64,000 bases of DNA from Phenylobacterium sp. J367 (GTDB lineage Bacteria; Pseudomonadota; Alphaproteobacteria; Caulobacterales; Caulobacteraceae), in contig NZ_JAJONA010000001.1 of assembly GCF_024699985.1 (NCBI RefSeq), positions 3,292,501 through 3,356,500 of the forward strand. The letters are read 5' to 3'. The stretch's first letter is position 1. The number at the start of each line of letters is the position of its first letter. Under the pieces are notes generated by a model that ran no database searches, was not told the origin of the DNA, and saw nothing but the letters and a program-made list of their open reading frames with translations. A program made the translations under genes and the position numbers. Below, in pieces: positions 37,383 through 49,503 of the stretch.

Positions 37383-38054
37383 ATGAGCGACGACGCCTCC
37401 AACCTCGATGAGCTGATCCGGCGCGTGGACCCCGACCGCTGGCTCTCCAGCCGGTTCATCGGCGACCCGCAGGCCCGGGCGGACGTGATCGCGCTCTACG
37501 CCTACGACCACGAGCTCGCCCGCGCGCCACGCGTGGCCTCGAATTCCTTGCTGGGCGAGATCCGCCTGACCTGGTGGCGGGAGGTCCTGGACGAGATCTT
37601 CGACGGCCGCCATGTCCGCCATCACCCAACCGCGCAGGCCCTGGCCGACGTGGTCCGCCGCCGGAACCTGCCGCGGGCGCCGCTGGAGGCGATGATCGAC
37701 GCACGCTACCGCGAGCTCGATCAGAGCCCCATGTCGCCGAACGAGGCCCTGGAATGGGCCAGGGACACCGGCGGGCTCGCCGCGGAACTCGCCGCCGGCA
37801 TCCTCGACCCGGCGGGCGAGGCGGCGAAGGCGAGGGGGGCGGGAACCGCCTGGGCGCTGAGCCGGATGGCCCGCAAGGCGCCGGTCTTCGCGCCAACGGC
37901 TGCGCAGGCGCTGGCCGGCGCCCGCGAGGCCGCTAAGGGCCTCAGCGCCGAATCCTTCCCTGCGGCGGCGCATGCCGTTTTCGCCGGGGGACTCGGATCC
38001 GAGTTCAGCCGCCGCTTACGTCTCATGTGGGCCGTCGCGCGGGGCCGGATCTAG
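37383..38054 (+). CDS. Squalene/phytoene synthase-like protein (NDUFAF6 type)
   Basis: A 223-residue all-helical protein of the trans-isoprenyl synthase fold: [32 protein letters not shown] and [19 protein letters not shown] align with the N-terminal half of phytoene synthases. The usual double DxxxD metal motifs are incomplete, as in mitochondrial NDUFAF6, a complex I assembly factor, so it is probably not a prenyl synthase. With the MTH938/NDUFAF3 homologue two genes upstream this suggests a complex I assembly pair. Its stop overlaps the convergent methyltransferase-like gene by 4 bases. Confidence 0.82.
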   Translation: MSDDASNLDELIRRVDPDRWLSSRFIGDPQARADVIALYAYDHELARAPRVASNSLLGEIRLTWWREVLDEIFDGRHVRHHPTAQALADVVRRRNLPRAPLEAMIDARYRELDQSPMSPNEALEWARDTGGLAAELAAGILDPAGEAAKARGAGTAWALSRMARKAPVFAPTAAQALAGAREAAKGLSAESFPAAAHAVFAGGLGSEFSRRLRLMWAVARGRI

Positions 38055-38551
38055 CCGCGCCAGGGAGTCAGCCGCGGAAGCCAGCGTGGGACGGCCGCCA
38101 GGAAGGCGGGATAGTCCGCGGGGAACTTCCGACGGAGCGTCGGCTCCTCGTAGAGCCGGATGAAGGCGTGGAAGCCGGCCGCCAGGGCCGCCGCATAGGC
38201 GAGGATCCACGGCTCCGCATAGATCAGCGCCTCGCCGAGGGTCAGGGTGACGACCGCCACGTACATCGGATTGCGGACGAACCGGTAGAAGCCGCCCACC
38301 ACCAGCCGGCTGGGCGGTGCGATCGGGGCGGGCGTGCCGAACCCCTGCCAGACGAACCGCGCCTGAGCCTCGACCACGACGGCCGCCCCCGCGGCGACCA
38401 TCACCCAGCCGAGCCAGCGCGTGGCCTCCGTCCCCAGGAACGGCGGCCCCATCTCGCCGCCGGCGATGGCCCAGGGCAGGTAGACCGCGAAGGTCCCCGG
38501 CACGACGAGCAGGAAGACGAGGGTAAGCAGGGACGCAGCGCCGCGGGACAT
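38051..38551 (-). CDS. Isoprenylcysteine carboxyl methyltransferase-like membrane protein
   Basis: A 166-residue membrane protein with four or five helices, of the ICMT/PEMT group. [25 protein letters not shown] and [26 protein letters not shown] are the S-adenosylmethionine-binding signature of this group. Bacteria lack prenylated CAAX proteins, so the true methyl acceptor is unknown. It sits between the phytoene-synthase-like gene and trmFO and reads leftwards like trmFO. Confidence 0.85.
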   Translation of the reverse strand: MSRGAASLLTLVFLLVVPGTFAVYLPWAIAGGEMGPPFLGTEATRWLGWVMVAAGAAVVVEAQARFVWQGFGTPAPIAPPSRLVVGGFYRFVRNPMYVAVVTLTLGEALIYAEPWILAYAAALAAGFHAFIRLYEEPTLRRKFPADYPAFLAAVPRWLPRLTPWRG

Positions 38552-38608
38552 GGCGAGCTCCTTCCCATGGAGGACCGGCCTCCAAGGTGGAGCTTACCAC
38601 ATCCGGGA

Positions 38609-40013
38609 CTATTCGGCGGCTTCCAGCACCGGCGCGCCGGCCGCCCAGGCCTCCAGGTCGGCCAGCGCCCGCTCGCCGACCAGCCGCTTCTTGCCCCGCG
38701 TCTTGTCCTTGTTCGACAGGCGGTTGCCCTCGGCGTCGCGCTTCGGCGGGGCCATCGGCGGCAGCAGGCCGTAGTTGATGTTCATCGGCTGGAACGAGCC
38801 CGCGCCGCCGTCCAGGTGGCCGCCGGTGATGTGGTTCACGAGCGCGCCCAGCGCCGTCGTGGCCGGCGGCGCTTCGATCGGCCGGCCGAGCCGCTCGGCG
38901 GCGGCGAGCCGCCCGACCAGCAGCCCCATGGCGGCGCTTTCCACATAGCCCTCGACGCCGGTCACCTGGCCCGCGAAGCGCAGGCGCGGCTGGGCCTTCA
39001 GGCGAAGCTGGCGGTCCAGCAGGCGCGGCGAGTTGAGGAAGGTGTTGCGGTGCAGGCCGCCCAGGCGGGCGAAGACCGCCTTCTCGAGGCCGGGAATCAT
39101 CCGGAAGATCTCGGTCTGGGCGCCGTGCTTCAGCTTGGTCTGGAAGCCCACCATGTTCCAGAGCGTGCCCAGCGCATTGTCCTGCCGGAGTTGGACGACC
39201 GCCCAGGGCTTCTCGTCGGGCTTGTGGGCGTTGGTCAGGCCGACCGGCTTCATCGGCCCGTGGCGAAGTGTTTCGCGGCCCCGCTCGGCCATCACCTCGA
39301 TGGGCAGGCAGCCGTCGAAGTAGGGGACGTTCTCCCAGTCCTTGAACTCGGCCTTCGGTCCGGCCAGCAGGGCGTCGATGAAGGCCTCGTACTGGTCCTT
39401 GGTCATCGGGCAGTTGATGTAGGCGGCCGCGTCGCCGCCGGGGCCGACCTTGTCGTAGCGCGACTGCCGCCAGGCGACGCTCATGTCGACGCTGTCGAAG
39501 TTCACGATCGGGGCGATGGCGTCGAAGAAAGCGAGCTGGCCTTCGCCGGTCAGGTCCAGGATCGCCTGGGCGAGCGCGGGCGAGGTGAGGGGGCCGGTGG
39601 CCACGACCACGCTGTCCCAGTCGGCGGGCGGCAGGCCGGCGACCTCCTCGCGGGCGATGGTGACCAGGGGATGGGCCTCCAGGCGGTCGGTCACCGCCTG
39701 GCTGAAGCCGTCGCGGTCGACGGCCAGGGGCGCCGCCGGCCGGCACCTGGTGGGCGTCGCCGCAGGACATGATGATCGAGCCTAGCTTCCGCATCTCGGC
39801 GTGCAGCAGGCCGACGGCGTTTCCGGCCCAGTCGTCGGCCCGGAAGGAGTTGGAGCAGACCAGTTCGGCGAGCTTGTCTGTGTGGTGGGCGTCGGTGCCG
39901 CGCACCGGGCGCATCTCGTGCAGGATTACAGGCACGCCGGCCTGGGCGATCTGCCAGGCGGCCTCGGATCCGGCCAGGCCGCCGCCGACCACATGGATGG
40001 GGGATGTCGTCAT
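38609..40013 (-). CDS. trmFO: Folate-dependent tRNA (uracil-54-C5) methyltransferase TrmFO, frame-broken
   Basis: About 467 residues when repaired. TrmFO is an FAD enzyme that makes ribothymidine-54 in tRNA with methylene-tetrahydrofolate. The FAD site is [31 protein letters not shown] is the family signature, and [14 protein letters not shown] and [15 protein letters not shown] follow near the end. An extra C in the run at about 39734-39738 breaks the frame in QVPAGGA; repair continues [20 protein letters not shown]. The enzyme belongs with the folate rather than the SAM-dependent TrmA system, as usual in alphaproteobacteria. Confidence 0.93.
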
Positions 40014-40107
40014 GCGTGGCTAACTAGCAACGATCGCCCCCGATCGCGAGCAGGGCCTTGCGTGCAGGGGCCGTGCAGACGAGTTTGCAGCCGGAGGGCC
40101 ACGGAAT

Positions 40108-40121
40108 CGTTCACCTGAACG
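40108..40121. promoter_or_regulatory. Short palindrome upstream of the membrane-protein pair
   Basis: CGTTCA-CC-TGAACG is a perfect inverted repeat 20 bases before the ATG at 40142. It could be an operator for a TetR- or MarR-type regulator, but no regulator gene is adjacent; chance cannot be excluded for a 14-base palindrome. Confidence 0.3.
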
Positions 40122-40141
40122 TGTCGGGCCAAGGGACGATA

Positions 40142-41002
40142 ATGAACCAGTTTTCGGCGAGCGAGGCGGCTCTGGAGGGCTTCCGCCTCATCCGGTCGCG
40201 GCCGGGCACCATGCTTGCCTGGGCCGGCGTCTATTTCCTTGGGATGATGGCCATCGGCCTCCTGATGGGCATCGCGCTCGGCCCGCGCTTCGCCGACGCG
40301 ATGCGGGGCGGAAACACCACCGAGAAGACGGAGGCGGTCGCGGGGATCCTGGCCCAGTCGTGGCCCGCGTTCCTGCTGGTGCTTCTGGTCGTGGCGACCC
40401 TCGAGTCCGTGTTGATCGCCGGTATCTACCGGCTCACCCTGCGCCCCAACGAACCGGGCTTCGCCCATCTCCGGCTCGGACGCGACGAGTTCCGGCTGAC
40501 CGCGGTCAACATGGTCCTCTATCCGATCGGCTTCCTGTGCCTCGCCGGCGGAGTCCTGGCGTGGGAATCCATGCTCGACGGGTCGTTGCTCAGCGGCCTG
40601 CTGCTGGTCGCCATCCTGGTGCTCACCGCCTGGCTCGGCGCGCGGCTATCACTGGTCACCCCGACCACGTTCGCGACGCACAGGATCGCCTTCCGCGACG
40701 GCTGGCGGCTGACCCGCGGCCGTACGGCCCCGCTGCTGTTTATGATGGTCCTGGCGGCGATCTTCTACGTGATGATCTGGCTGGGGATCACCCTGTTGAG
40801 CTTCTTCATCGTGTGGGTGAGCAATGCGGCGAGCCTGGACGCAGGCTCGGTCACCCCGACGGCGATCGCCGTCGGCCTTGCCACGCTCGTGATGCAGTTC
40901 CTGCTCTTCGTGCTGCGGGACGTGATGATCTACGCGCCGTTTGGCGAGGCGTATCTGCAGTTGGCCCCGGGAGCCGCAGAGGCCGCCGGGGCCGCCGCTT
41001 GA
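40142..41002 (+). CDS. Polytopic membrane protein (first of a paralogous pair)
   Basis: A 286-residue membrane protein with about six helices; no named family recognised. It starts MNQFSASEAALEGFRLIRSRPGTML, and the next gene starts SPFSASDAAVEGFRVLGHRWRVV, so the two are tandem paralogues. Both contain an RIAFRDGWRLTRGRTAPLL / RLGFVRSWRLTKGRGAALL segment, likely a cytoplasmic amphipathic element before the last helices. I chose ATG 40142 over GTG/ATG starts further upstream because of the paralogue's start. A palindrome CGTTCACCTGAACG lies 21 bases ahead. Confidence 0.72.
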   Translation: MNQFSASEAALEGFRLIRSRPGTMLAWAGVYFLGMMAIGLLMGIALGPRFADAMRGGNTTEKTEAVAGILAQSWPAFLLVLLVVATLESVLIAGIYRLTLRPNEPGFAHLRLGRDEFRLTAVNMVLYPIGFLCLAGGVLAWESMLDGSLLSGLLLVAILVLTAWLGARLSLVTPTTFATHRIAFRDGWRLTRGRTAPLLFMMVLAAIFYVMIWLGITLLSFFIVWVSNAASLDAGSVTPTAIAVGLATLVMQFLLFVLRDVMIYAPFGEAYLQLAPGAAEAAGAAA

Positions 41003-41838
41003 GCCCTTTCTCCGCCAGTGACGCGGCGGTCGAGGGGTTCCGGGTCCTCGGCCACCGCTGGCGTGTGGTCGCCGGCTGGGCGCTGTTCAACCTGCTCGGC
41101 CTGATCGGCGCTTGTGTGCTGGCCGCCGTGCTGATCGGCGTCGCCGCCGTGGCCGCCGCCTCCAGCGAGGCGGCCGGCATGGCCGGCGGGGTGCTGGGCG
41201 CGGTGGTCCTGGTGCTGGCGGCCTTCGCCGTCGAGGTGATGATCGTCGGCGCCCTCTATCGCATGCTGTTGCGCGAGGGACCGCCGGGCTTCCTTTACCT
41301 TCGCCTGGGCCCCGACGAGCTCCGGATCGGCGCCACCTGGCTGATCGTCATGGCCGCCTTCCTCCTGCTGGTGCTGGCGGGCGTGGCGGCGATGTCCATC
41401 GCCCGGACGGCCGGCGGCCTGTGGCTCGGCCTGCTGGCGGCGCTAGCCGTGATGGCGGTGATCGTCTGGCTGGGCCTCAGGCTGTCGCTCGCCGCGCCGA
41501 TCGCCGTCGCCGAGCGCCGCCTGGGCTTCGTCCGCTCGTGGCGCCTGACGAAGGGCCGGGGCGCGGCGCTGCTCGGCATGACGGCGCTGACGCTCTGCCT
41601 CCTGGCGCTGATTGTTGTCGTGGCCTACCTGGCGCTCGCCCTGATCTCGGGCGCGGCGACGGGCTGGAGCGACCTCGGCCTTCTGCTGCGCACGGATGCG
41701 GACGCCATCGCCGAGCGGCCGGGCTTCTACGTGGCCCAGCTCGTCCTGCAGTTCCTCTTCGCCCCGATCCTCTGGGTGATCGGGCAGACGCCCCTGGCCG
41801 CCGCGTACATGGCGCTGAGCGGCGACGATCAGGCCTGA
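40999..41838 (+). CDS. Polytopic membrane protein (second paralogue), TTG start
   Basis: A 279-residue membrane protein with about six helices, paralogous to its upstream neighbour (shared FSAS(E/D)AA(L/V)EGFR start and WRLTKGRG segment, similar total layout). The start is TTG 40999, which overlaps the stop of the first gene as TTGA; the alignment with the paralogue makes this choice clear. Function unknown. Tail-to-tail overlap of 10 bases with the GST gene downstream. Confidence 0.72.
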   Translation: MSPFSASDAAVEGFRVLGHRWRVVAGWALFNLLGLIGACVLAAVLIGVAAVAAASSEAAGMAGGVLGAVVLVLAAFAVEVMIVGALYRMLLREGPPGFLYLRLGPDELRIGATWLIVMAAFLLLVLAGVAAMSIARTAGGLWLGLLAALAVMAVIVWLGLRLSLAAPIAVAERRLGFVRSWRLTKGRGAALLGMTALTLCLLALIVVVAYLALALISGAATGWSDLGLLLRTDADAIAERPGFYVAQLVLQFLFAPILWVIGQTPLAAAYMALSGDDQA

Positions 41839-42440
41839 GCCGAAGGCCGCGCCGAGACCCGCTCGTGCCAGCCGCGGACGTTGGCGAGATCGTCGGGGAC
41901 GGGCAGGCCGATCCAGGTGGCGAAGTCCACGGTCGAGAGCGCGCAGATGTCGGCCATGGTGTAGGCCTCACCGGCCACGAAGGGTCGCGCCTCCAGCTCC
42001 CGGTCCAGCCATTTCAGGGCGTTTTCGTAGGCCTCGCGGTTGGACTCGCCGAAGTCCTTGAATTGGGTGAGCAGGCGGGCCGTGTACGGGTGGGCGTGAC
42101 GCCAGTAGTTGCCGACCGGGCTCATGACGATGAACTCGATCCGCCGGATCCACATGTCCACGTGGGCCTTCTCCACCGGCGTCGTGCCGAAGAGCGGCGG
42201 CTCGGGGTTCGTCTCCTCGAAGTAGCGGCAGATCGCGACCGTCTCGGAGATGGTCGTGCCGTCGTCCAGCTCCAGGGTGGGGATCTGGCCCAGGGAGTTG
42301 CGGGCGCGGTGCTCGGGGCTCTTGTGCTCCCGCTTCATCATGTTCACCGGCGTCTCGGGCAGCTCGATGCCCTTCTCGGCCAGGAAGATGCGCACGCGGC
42401 GCGGGTTCGGCGCCGGCATCGGCGCACCGTACAGGATCAT
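41829..42440 (-). CDS. Glutathione S-transferase family protein
   Basis: A 203-residue GST. The thioredoxin-like domain shows MILYGAPMPAPNPRRVRIFL, GQIPTLELDDG and TTISETVAICRYFEE (glutathione gamma-glutamyl contact); the C-domain has TMADICALSTVDFATW. It differs clearly from the GST at 19.4 kb. Start ATG 42440 begins the fold directly; a longer in-frame extension to 42782 is a shadow of the DUF885 gene. Its promoter region contains CCAAACGCCTGTTCG at 42481-42495, one of three related motifs in the window. Confidence 0.9.
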   Translation of the reverse strand: MILYGAPMPAPNPRRVRIFLAEKGIELPETPVNMMKREHKSPEHRARNSLGQIPTLELDDGTTISETVAICRYFEETNPEPPLFGTTPVEKAHVDMWIRRIEFIVMSPVGNYWRHAHPYTARLLTQFKDFGESNREAYENALKWLDRELEARPFVAGEAYTMADICALSTVDFATWIGLPVPDDLANVRGWHERVSARPSAQA

Positions 42441-42480
42441 GACTTGCTCCCCCTGATGTTCTTTGGCAGTCAGGCTAGTT

Positions 42481-42495
42481 CCAAACGCCTGTTCG
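42481..42495. promoter_or_regulatory. Candidate TetR-type operator (site 2 of 3)
   Basis: CCAAACGCCTGTTCG shares the 12-base core CAAACGCCTGTT with the site at 9315-9329. It lies in the 75-base region between the divergent GST and DUF885 genes, 41 bases ahead of the GST start. Its palindrome is less perfect than that of the other two sites. Confidence 0.35.
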
Positions 42496-42515
42496 CGCCT
42501 AGCCCGGAGTAACCG

Positions 42516-44291
42516 ATGTTCACCCGCCGCAGCGTCCTTCTTGGCGGTGGGACCGCCGTCCTGGCCGGTCCGGCCTGGGCCCAGGGCGCCGATGCGGCCC
42601 TGACCGCCCTGCTGGCGCGGCATATGGACGAGCACCTCGCCATGTCGCCCGAGGCGGCGGCCTCGGTGCTGACCGACGCGCGGGGACGGAGGGCGCGGGG
42701 CGATCTCGACGACCGCTCGCCGGCGGCCAAGGCCGCGCAGGTGGCGGCGGCCCGCCGCTGGGCGCGCGGAGCTCGCGCGCATCGACCGAACGGCGCTCAG
42801 TCCGGCCCGCCGGATGGACTACGACACGGCGGCCTTCGCCTACGAGATGCTGGACGCCGTCGGCGCCCGCTACGGCTTCCAGGACCACGCGCTCCGGCCC
42901 GGGCCCTACCTCGTGAACCAGATGGCCGGCGCCTACTACTGGCAGCCGCAGGACTTCGCGCGCACGCCCATCGGATCCCGCGAGGACGCCGATCTCTACC
43001 TCTCCCGGCTTGCCGCCTTCGCCCGCGTCCTGGATGGCGAGGTGGAGGGCATCCGCAGGGACGCCGCGGCGGGTGTCGTCCCGCCGGACTTCGTGCTCGA
43101 CCGGACGGTGCGCCAGCTTTCAGACCTCCGCGGCTCGGCGGCGGCGAGCCTGATCGACGGACCCGCGGCGCGCGCCACGGCGGCCGGGCTCGCTGATGTC
43201 GCATCGCGGGCGCGCAGGCTGCTCGACGAACGGGTGGTCTCCGCCCTCGACCGACAGATCGCGGCCCTCCGGGCGCTCGGGCCCGCCGCCGCGGGTGAGG
43301 CCGGCGTCTGGCGGCTGCCGGACGGAGAGGCCTGGTACGCGCTCGCCCTGCGGTCCAACACCACGGTCCCGACGCCGCCGGAGGAGATGCATCGGCTTGG
43401 GCTGGACACCTTCGAGGCGCTGCGCGCCCAGCTCGACGTGAAGCTGAAGGGCCAGGGGTTCACGCAGGGGACCGTCGCCGAGCGGATCAAGGCGCTGGAC
43501 CGCGACCCGCGGCAGCTCAAGCCCAACACCGACGCCGGCCGCGCGGAAATCCTGCAATTCTCCCGCGATCACCTGGCCCGCCTGCACGGCCTGCTGCCGC
43601 GCGCCTTCCGGACGCTTCCGGATCGCGACATCACTGTGGACCGCATCCCGGTCGCCATCGAGGCGGGGGCGCCGGGGCCTATTACAACGGACCGCCGGCC
43701 GACGGTTCGCGGCCGGGGATCATCTCCATCAACCTCAAGGACACGGCGGAGTGGCCGACCTGGCGGCTCAAGACCCTGATCCACCACGAAGGCGATCCCG
43801 GTCACCACCTCCAGAACGCGGTCTTCCGGCGAGCGGCAGGGCCGGACATGCCGCTCTACAAGCGGTTCGCCCAGTTCTCGGCCTATGTGGAGGGCTGGGC
43901 CCTCTATGCCGAGCAGGTGGCCGTGGAGATCGGGGCCTACGAGGACGACCCGTTCGGCGAGATCGGAGCGGTGCAGTCGGCGCTGTTCCGGGCGGCGCGC
44001 ATCGTCGTCGACACCGGCCTCCACCACAAGCGGTGGAGCCGCGCCGAGGCGACCCGCTGGATGGTCGAGAACGCCGGCGAGCAGCAGGCCTCGGCCCAGC
44101 GCGAGATCGACCGCTACTGCGTCTATCCCGGCCAGGCCTGCGCCTTCATGGTCGGCCGCCTGGAGCTGACGCGCACCCGCGACGCGGCCGCGCGCCGGCT
44201 CGGCGCCGGCTTCGACGTCCGCGACTGGCACGAGCGCGTGCTGGCCGCGGGGCCGATGCCGATGGAGGTTCTGGCCGCCAACTTCGGCTGA
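42516..44291 (+). CDS. DUF885 family secreted metallopeptidase-like protein, two frame breaks
   Basis: About 591 residues when repaired, with a Tat-like/Sec signal (MFTRRSVLLGGGTAVLAGPAWA). DUF885 proteins are predicted zinc peptidases; the motif HHEGDPGHHLQ supplies the HExxH-like ligands, and YVEGWALYAEQVAVEIG the downstream Glu. Frame breaks: an extra base at about 42765 (WAR then ELARIDRTALSPARRMDYD) and a missing C at about 43672 (EAGAPG then AYYNGPPADGSRPGIISINL). The two cancel, so start and end share a frame. It ends at a hairpin shared with the convergent uvrA gene. Confidence 0.86.
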
Positions 44292-44297
44292 GTTCTT

Positions 44298-44317
44298 CCC
44301 TCCCCTGAAGGGGAGGG
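44298..44317. terminator. Hairpin between convergent DUF885 and uvrA genes
   Basis: CCCTCCCCT-GA-AGGGGAGGG is a perfect 9-bp stem with a minimal loop, 7 bases after one stop and 7 before the other. It has no long T-run, so it may be a bidirectional terminator or a member of the CCCTCCC/GGGAGGG palindrome family also present at 58759-58901. Confidence 0.6.
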
Positions 44318-44323
44318 CAGGGT

Positions 44324-47224
<2,901 letters not shown>

Positions 47225-47306
47225 GTTTCCGGAAACACTGAGCGCCCTGGGGAAGGTCCCTCGGGCCAGCGGTCAAATGTAGTGATCCGAGTCGTAGATA
47301 ACACCG

Positions 47307-47321
47307 GAACGCAACCGGAAC
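47307..47321 (-). promoter_or_regulatory. LexA (SOS) box of uvrA
   Basis: On the minus strand the sequence reads GTTC-CGGTTGC-GTTC, an exact match to the alphaproteobacterial LexA consensus GTTC-N7-GTTC. It lies upstream of uvrA, a standard SOS gene, so DNA-damage induction through LexA is expected. Confidence 0.8.
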
Positions 47322-47348
47322 AAACATCCTGCGGCCGCCCGTCGCGGT

Positions 47349-47376
47349 CCCTGCTGACACAACGCTGGCAGCAGGG
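47349..47376 (-). terminator. Hairpin downstream of the dipeptidase gene
   Basis: CCCTGCTG and CAGCAGGG form an 8-bp stem with a 12-base loop just after the dipeptidase stop on the minus strand. No T-run follows. It would separate the dipeptidase message from the uvrA promoter region. Confidence 0.45.
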
Positions 47377-47383
47377 GGAACAA

Positions 47384-48598
47384 TCAGCGACCGGCCTGGG
47401 CCTGGGCCTGCTCGAAAACGCGCAGCGCATTGCCGCCCCAGACCTTGTCGATGTCGGCCTTCGAATAGCCCTTGGCTCGGAGCGCAGCGGTGATGTCGGG
47501 GAAGTCGAGGATGTCCTCGAAGCCGGTCAGGCCGCCGCCGCCGTCGAAGTCGCCGCTGATGCCGACGTGATCGATCCCCGCCACCTCGATGGCGTGGAGC
47601 AGGTGCTTCACGAAGTCGTCGAAGGTGGCGCGCGGCGTGCCATAGCGCGCCAGGATGGCGGCGCGCTCGGCGGTGGCCGCCTCCATGGCGGCCCGGGTCT
47701 TCGGCCGGCCGTACTTGCGGTTCAGCTCGCGCAGGGCGGCGTCGCGCTCGGCGTTCGGCGGCACGGTGATCATGTAGTTGGACAGGGCGTTCAGCTGTAT
47801 CACGCCGCCCTTGGCCGCCAGCTTGCGCATCAGGTCGTCGCCGATATTGCGTGGGTGGTCGAAGATCGCCTTGGCGCCGGTATGCGAGAGGATGATCGGG
47901 GCCTTGGAAAGCTCGATCATCTGTTCGGTCGCCGCGTCGGAGGCGTGGGAGGCGTCGATCAGCACGCCCAGCCGGTTGGCCTCGGCCACCCACTGCTTGC
48001 CGAGCGGCGACAGGCCGCCGTGCTCGGCCGGGGCGGTGGCGCTGTCCGCCAGGTCGTTGTTGGCGGTGTGCACCGGGCTCATCATCCGCGCGCCCAGGTC
48101 GTAGAAGGTCTCCATCAGGGTCAGGTCGCGGCCGAGCGGATAGCTGTTCTCCAGGCTGATGAAGACGAACTTCTTCGGCGTATTGGCGAGCTTCCGGGCC
48201 TCGGCGGCCGTGGTCACCACCTGGAACTTGTCTGAATAGCGGGCGGCCATCTCGCGGATTTCGGTGATGCGCACGAGGGCGAAGTCGCGGGCGGCGGCGT
48301 TGCCTTCCGGCGTGCGCGGCCCTTGGGCGGTGAACACCACGAAGACGCCGCCGTCGACGCCGCCCTCAACCATGCGGGGATAGTCGACCTGACTGCCGTC
48401 CTTGGCCACGTCGTGCCGGTCGATGATCCGCCAGCCCTCGACATTGAACAGGGCCGGGGTGTCGAAGTGGGTGTCGAGGACCGTCAGGTTCTCGTGGAGG
48501 TCGCGATCCGCCTTGGAGATGGCGGCCTTCGGCTGGGCGAGGGCGGGAGCCGCGGTGGCGGCGAGCAGGACGGCAAGCGCGGCGATACGTCGGGACAC
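47384..48598 (-). CDS. Membrane dipeptidase (M19 family), secreted
   Basis: A 404-residue zinc dipeptidase with a Sec signal peptide (cut after ALA-Q near residue 21). M19 enzymes hydrolyse dipeptides, including L,D- or D,D-types. Metal ligands are expected in VLDTHFDTPAL (H44/D46), SPVHTANNDLADS, ILSHTGAKAIFDHPRN and GISGDFDGGGG. It lies downstream of a small outer-membrane barrel gene (78 bases) on the same strand and probably acts in the periplasm. Confidence 0.93.
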   Translation of the reverse strand: MSRRIAALAVLLAATAAPALAQPKAAISKADRDLHENLTVLDTHFDTPALFNVEGWRIIDRHDVAKDGSQVDYPRMVEGGVDGGVFVVFTAQGPRTPEGNAAARDFALVRITEIREMAARYSDKFQVVTTAAEARKLANTPKKFVFISLENSYPLGRDLTLMETFYDLGARMMSPVHTANNDLADSATAPAEHGGLSPLGKQWVAEANRLGVLIDASHASDAATEQMIELSKAPIILSHTGAKAIFDHPRNIGDDLMRKLAAKGGVIQLNALSNYMITVPPNAERDAALRELNRKYGRPKTRAAMEAATAERAAILARYGTPRATFDDFVKHLLHAIEVAGIDHVGISGDFDGGGGLTGFEDILDFPDITAALRAKGYSKADIDKVWGGNALRVFEQAQAQAGR

Positions 48599-48676
48599 GG
48601 AGGGCTCCAGCCAGTTGAGGCCGGGACCGTAGCCGTATCGCGCGGCGCAGGTCGACCCCGCGCCGCGCGCCCGACG

Positions 48677-49347
48677 TCAAAAGCGGCGGGTGATGCCGAT
48701 CTGGGCGACCGGGTAGTACTTCAGGTCATCCACGTCGTCCTGGATGTCGGCCTCCTCGAGGCGCAGGCGCGCCTGGAAGGCCGGATCGTTCGAGAGCGTG
48801 CCCCCGAGGCGTTGAGCGCCACGTCCGGCGACTTGGAGAAGGACACGCCGAGCAGGGCGCGGACGCCCCAGGCCCGGTCACCGGTGAAGGTGTTGTCGAA
48901 GCCGAGGCCGACGAAGGGCTGGACCTTGGACATCTCGGCCTTGCCGTCGAGGCGGCCGATCTGGGCCGGGGTGAAAGTCGCGCCGCCGATGTTCACCGGC
49001 TCGGTCGGCTGCGAGCTCATGTCGGCGCGTCGGTCGCCGAAGTAGGCGCCGCCCGACACGAGGAAGCCCGTGCCGCCCGGGTGCCAGTCGGCGAACAGGC
49101 CGACGGTGGAGGCCTTCAGCTTGCCCTCGTAGGGCACGCCGGAATGGTCGCGGTCCCGGCTGTAGCTGAGCCAGTCGGCGGCCCCGCGCACCACCAGGCC
49201 CTCGGCGACGCGGAACTGCGCCTCGACGCCCACGCCGGGCGTGCCGATATTGGCCCCGAGCGCCAGCGGACCGGTCTGGGCCAGGGCGGCGCCCGCGGGC
49301 GCGGCGGCGATCGCGGCGGCGGCTGCGAGGATCTTCAGGATACGCAT
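48677..49347 (-). CDS. Small outer-membrane beta-barrel protein, frame-broken
   Basis: About 223 residues when repaired. Signal peptide (MRILKILAAAAAIAAAPAGAALA), then alternating strands such as VGVEAQFRVAEGLVVRGAADWLSYSRD and ASTVGLFADWHPGGTGFLVSGGAYFG, and a C-terminal Phe after QIGITRR, the BAM signal. A missing G at about 48806-48810 breaks the frame in LNASG; the restored end is GTLSNDPAFQARLRLEEADI...RRF, stop at 48677. It resembles generic OmpW/Opa-like eight-strand porins; no substrate can be inferred. Confidence 0.82.
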
Positions 49348-49503
49348 TCGGAGCAGTTCCCCAGTCTTGTCGTGGCAGCCGTGGATCGGCCGTCCGGATA
49401 CGTCCTAGACGGGTGGGGGGTGCGTCGGCCAGGAGGCGTCTCGCCGCAAGCGGAAGAATTTTCTCAGGTCGGTCAATAGCTTATGGTCAAGCTCCGCGAC
49501 GGC

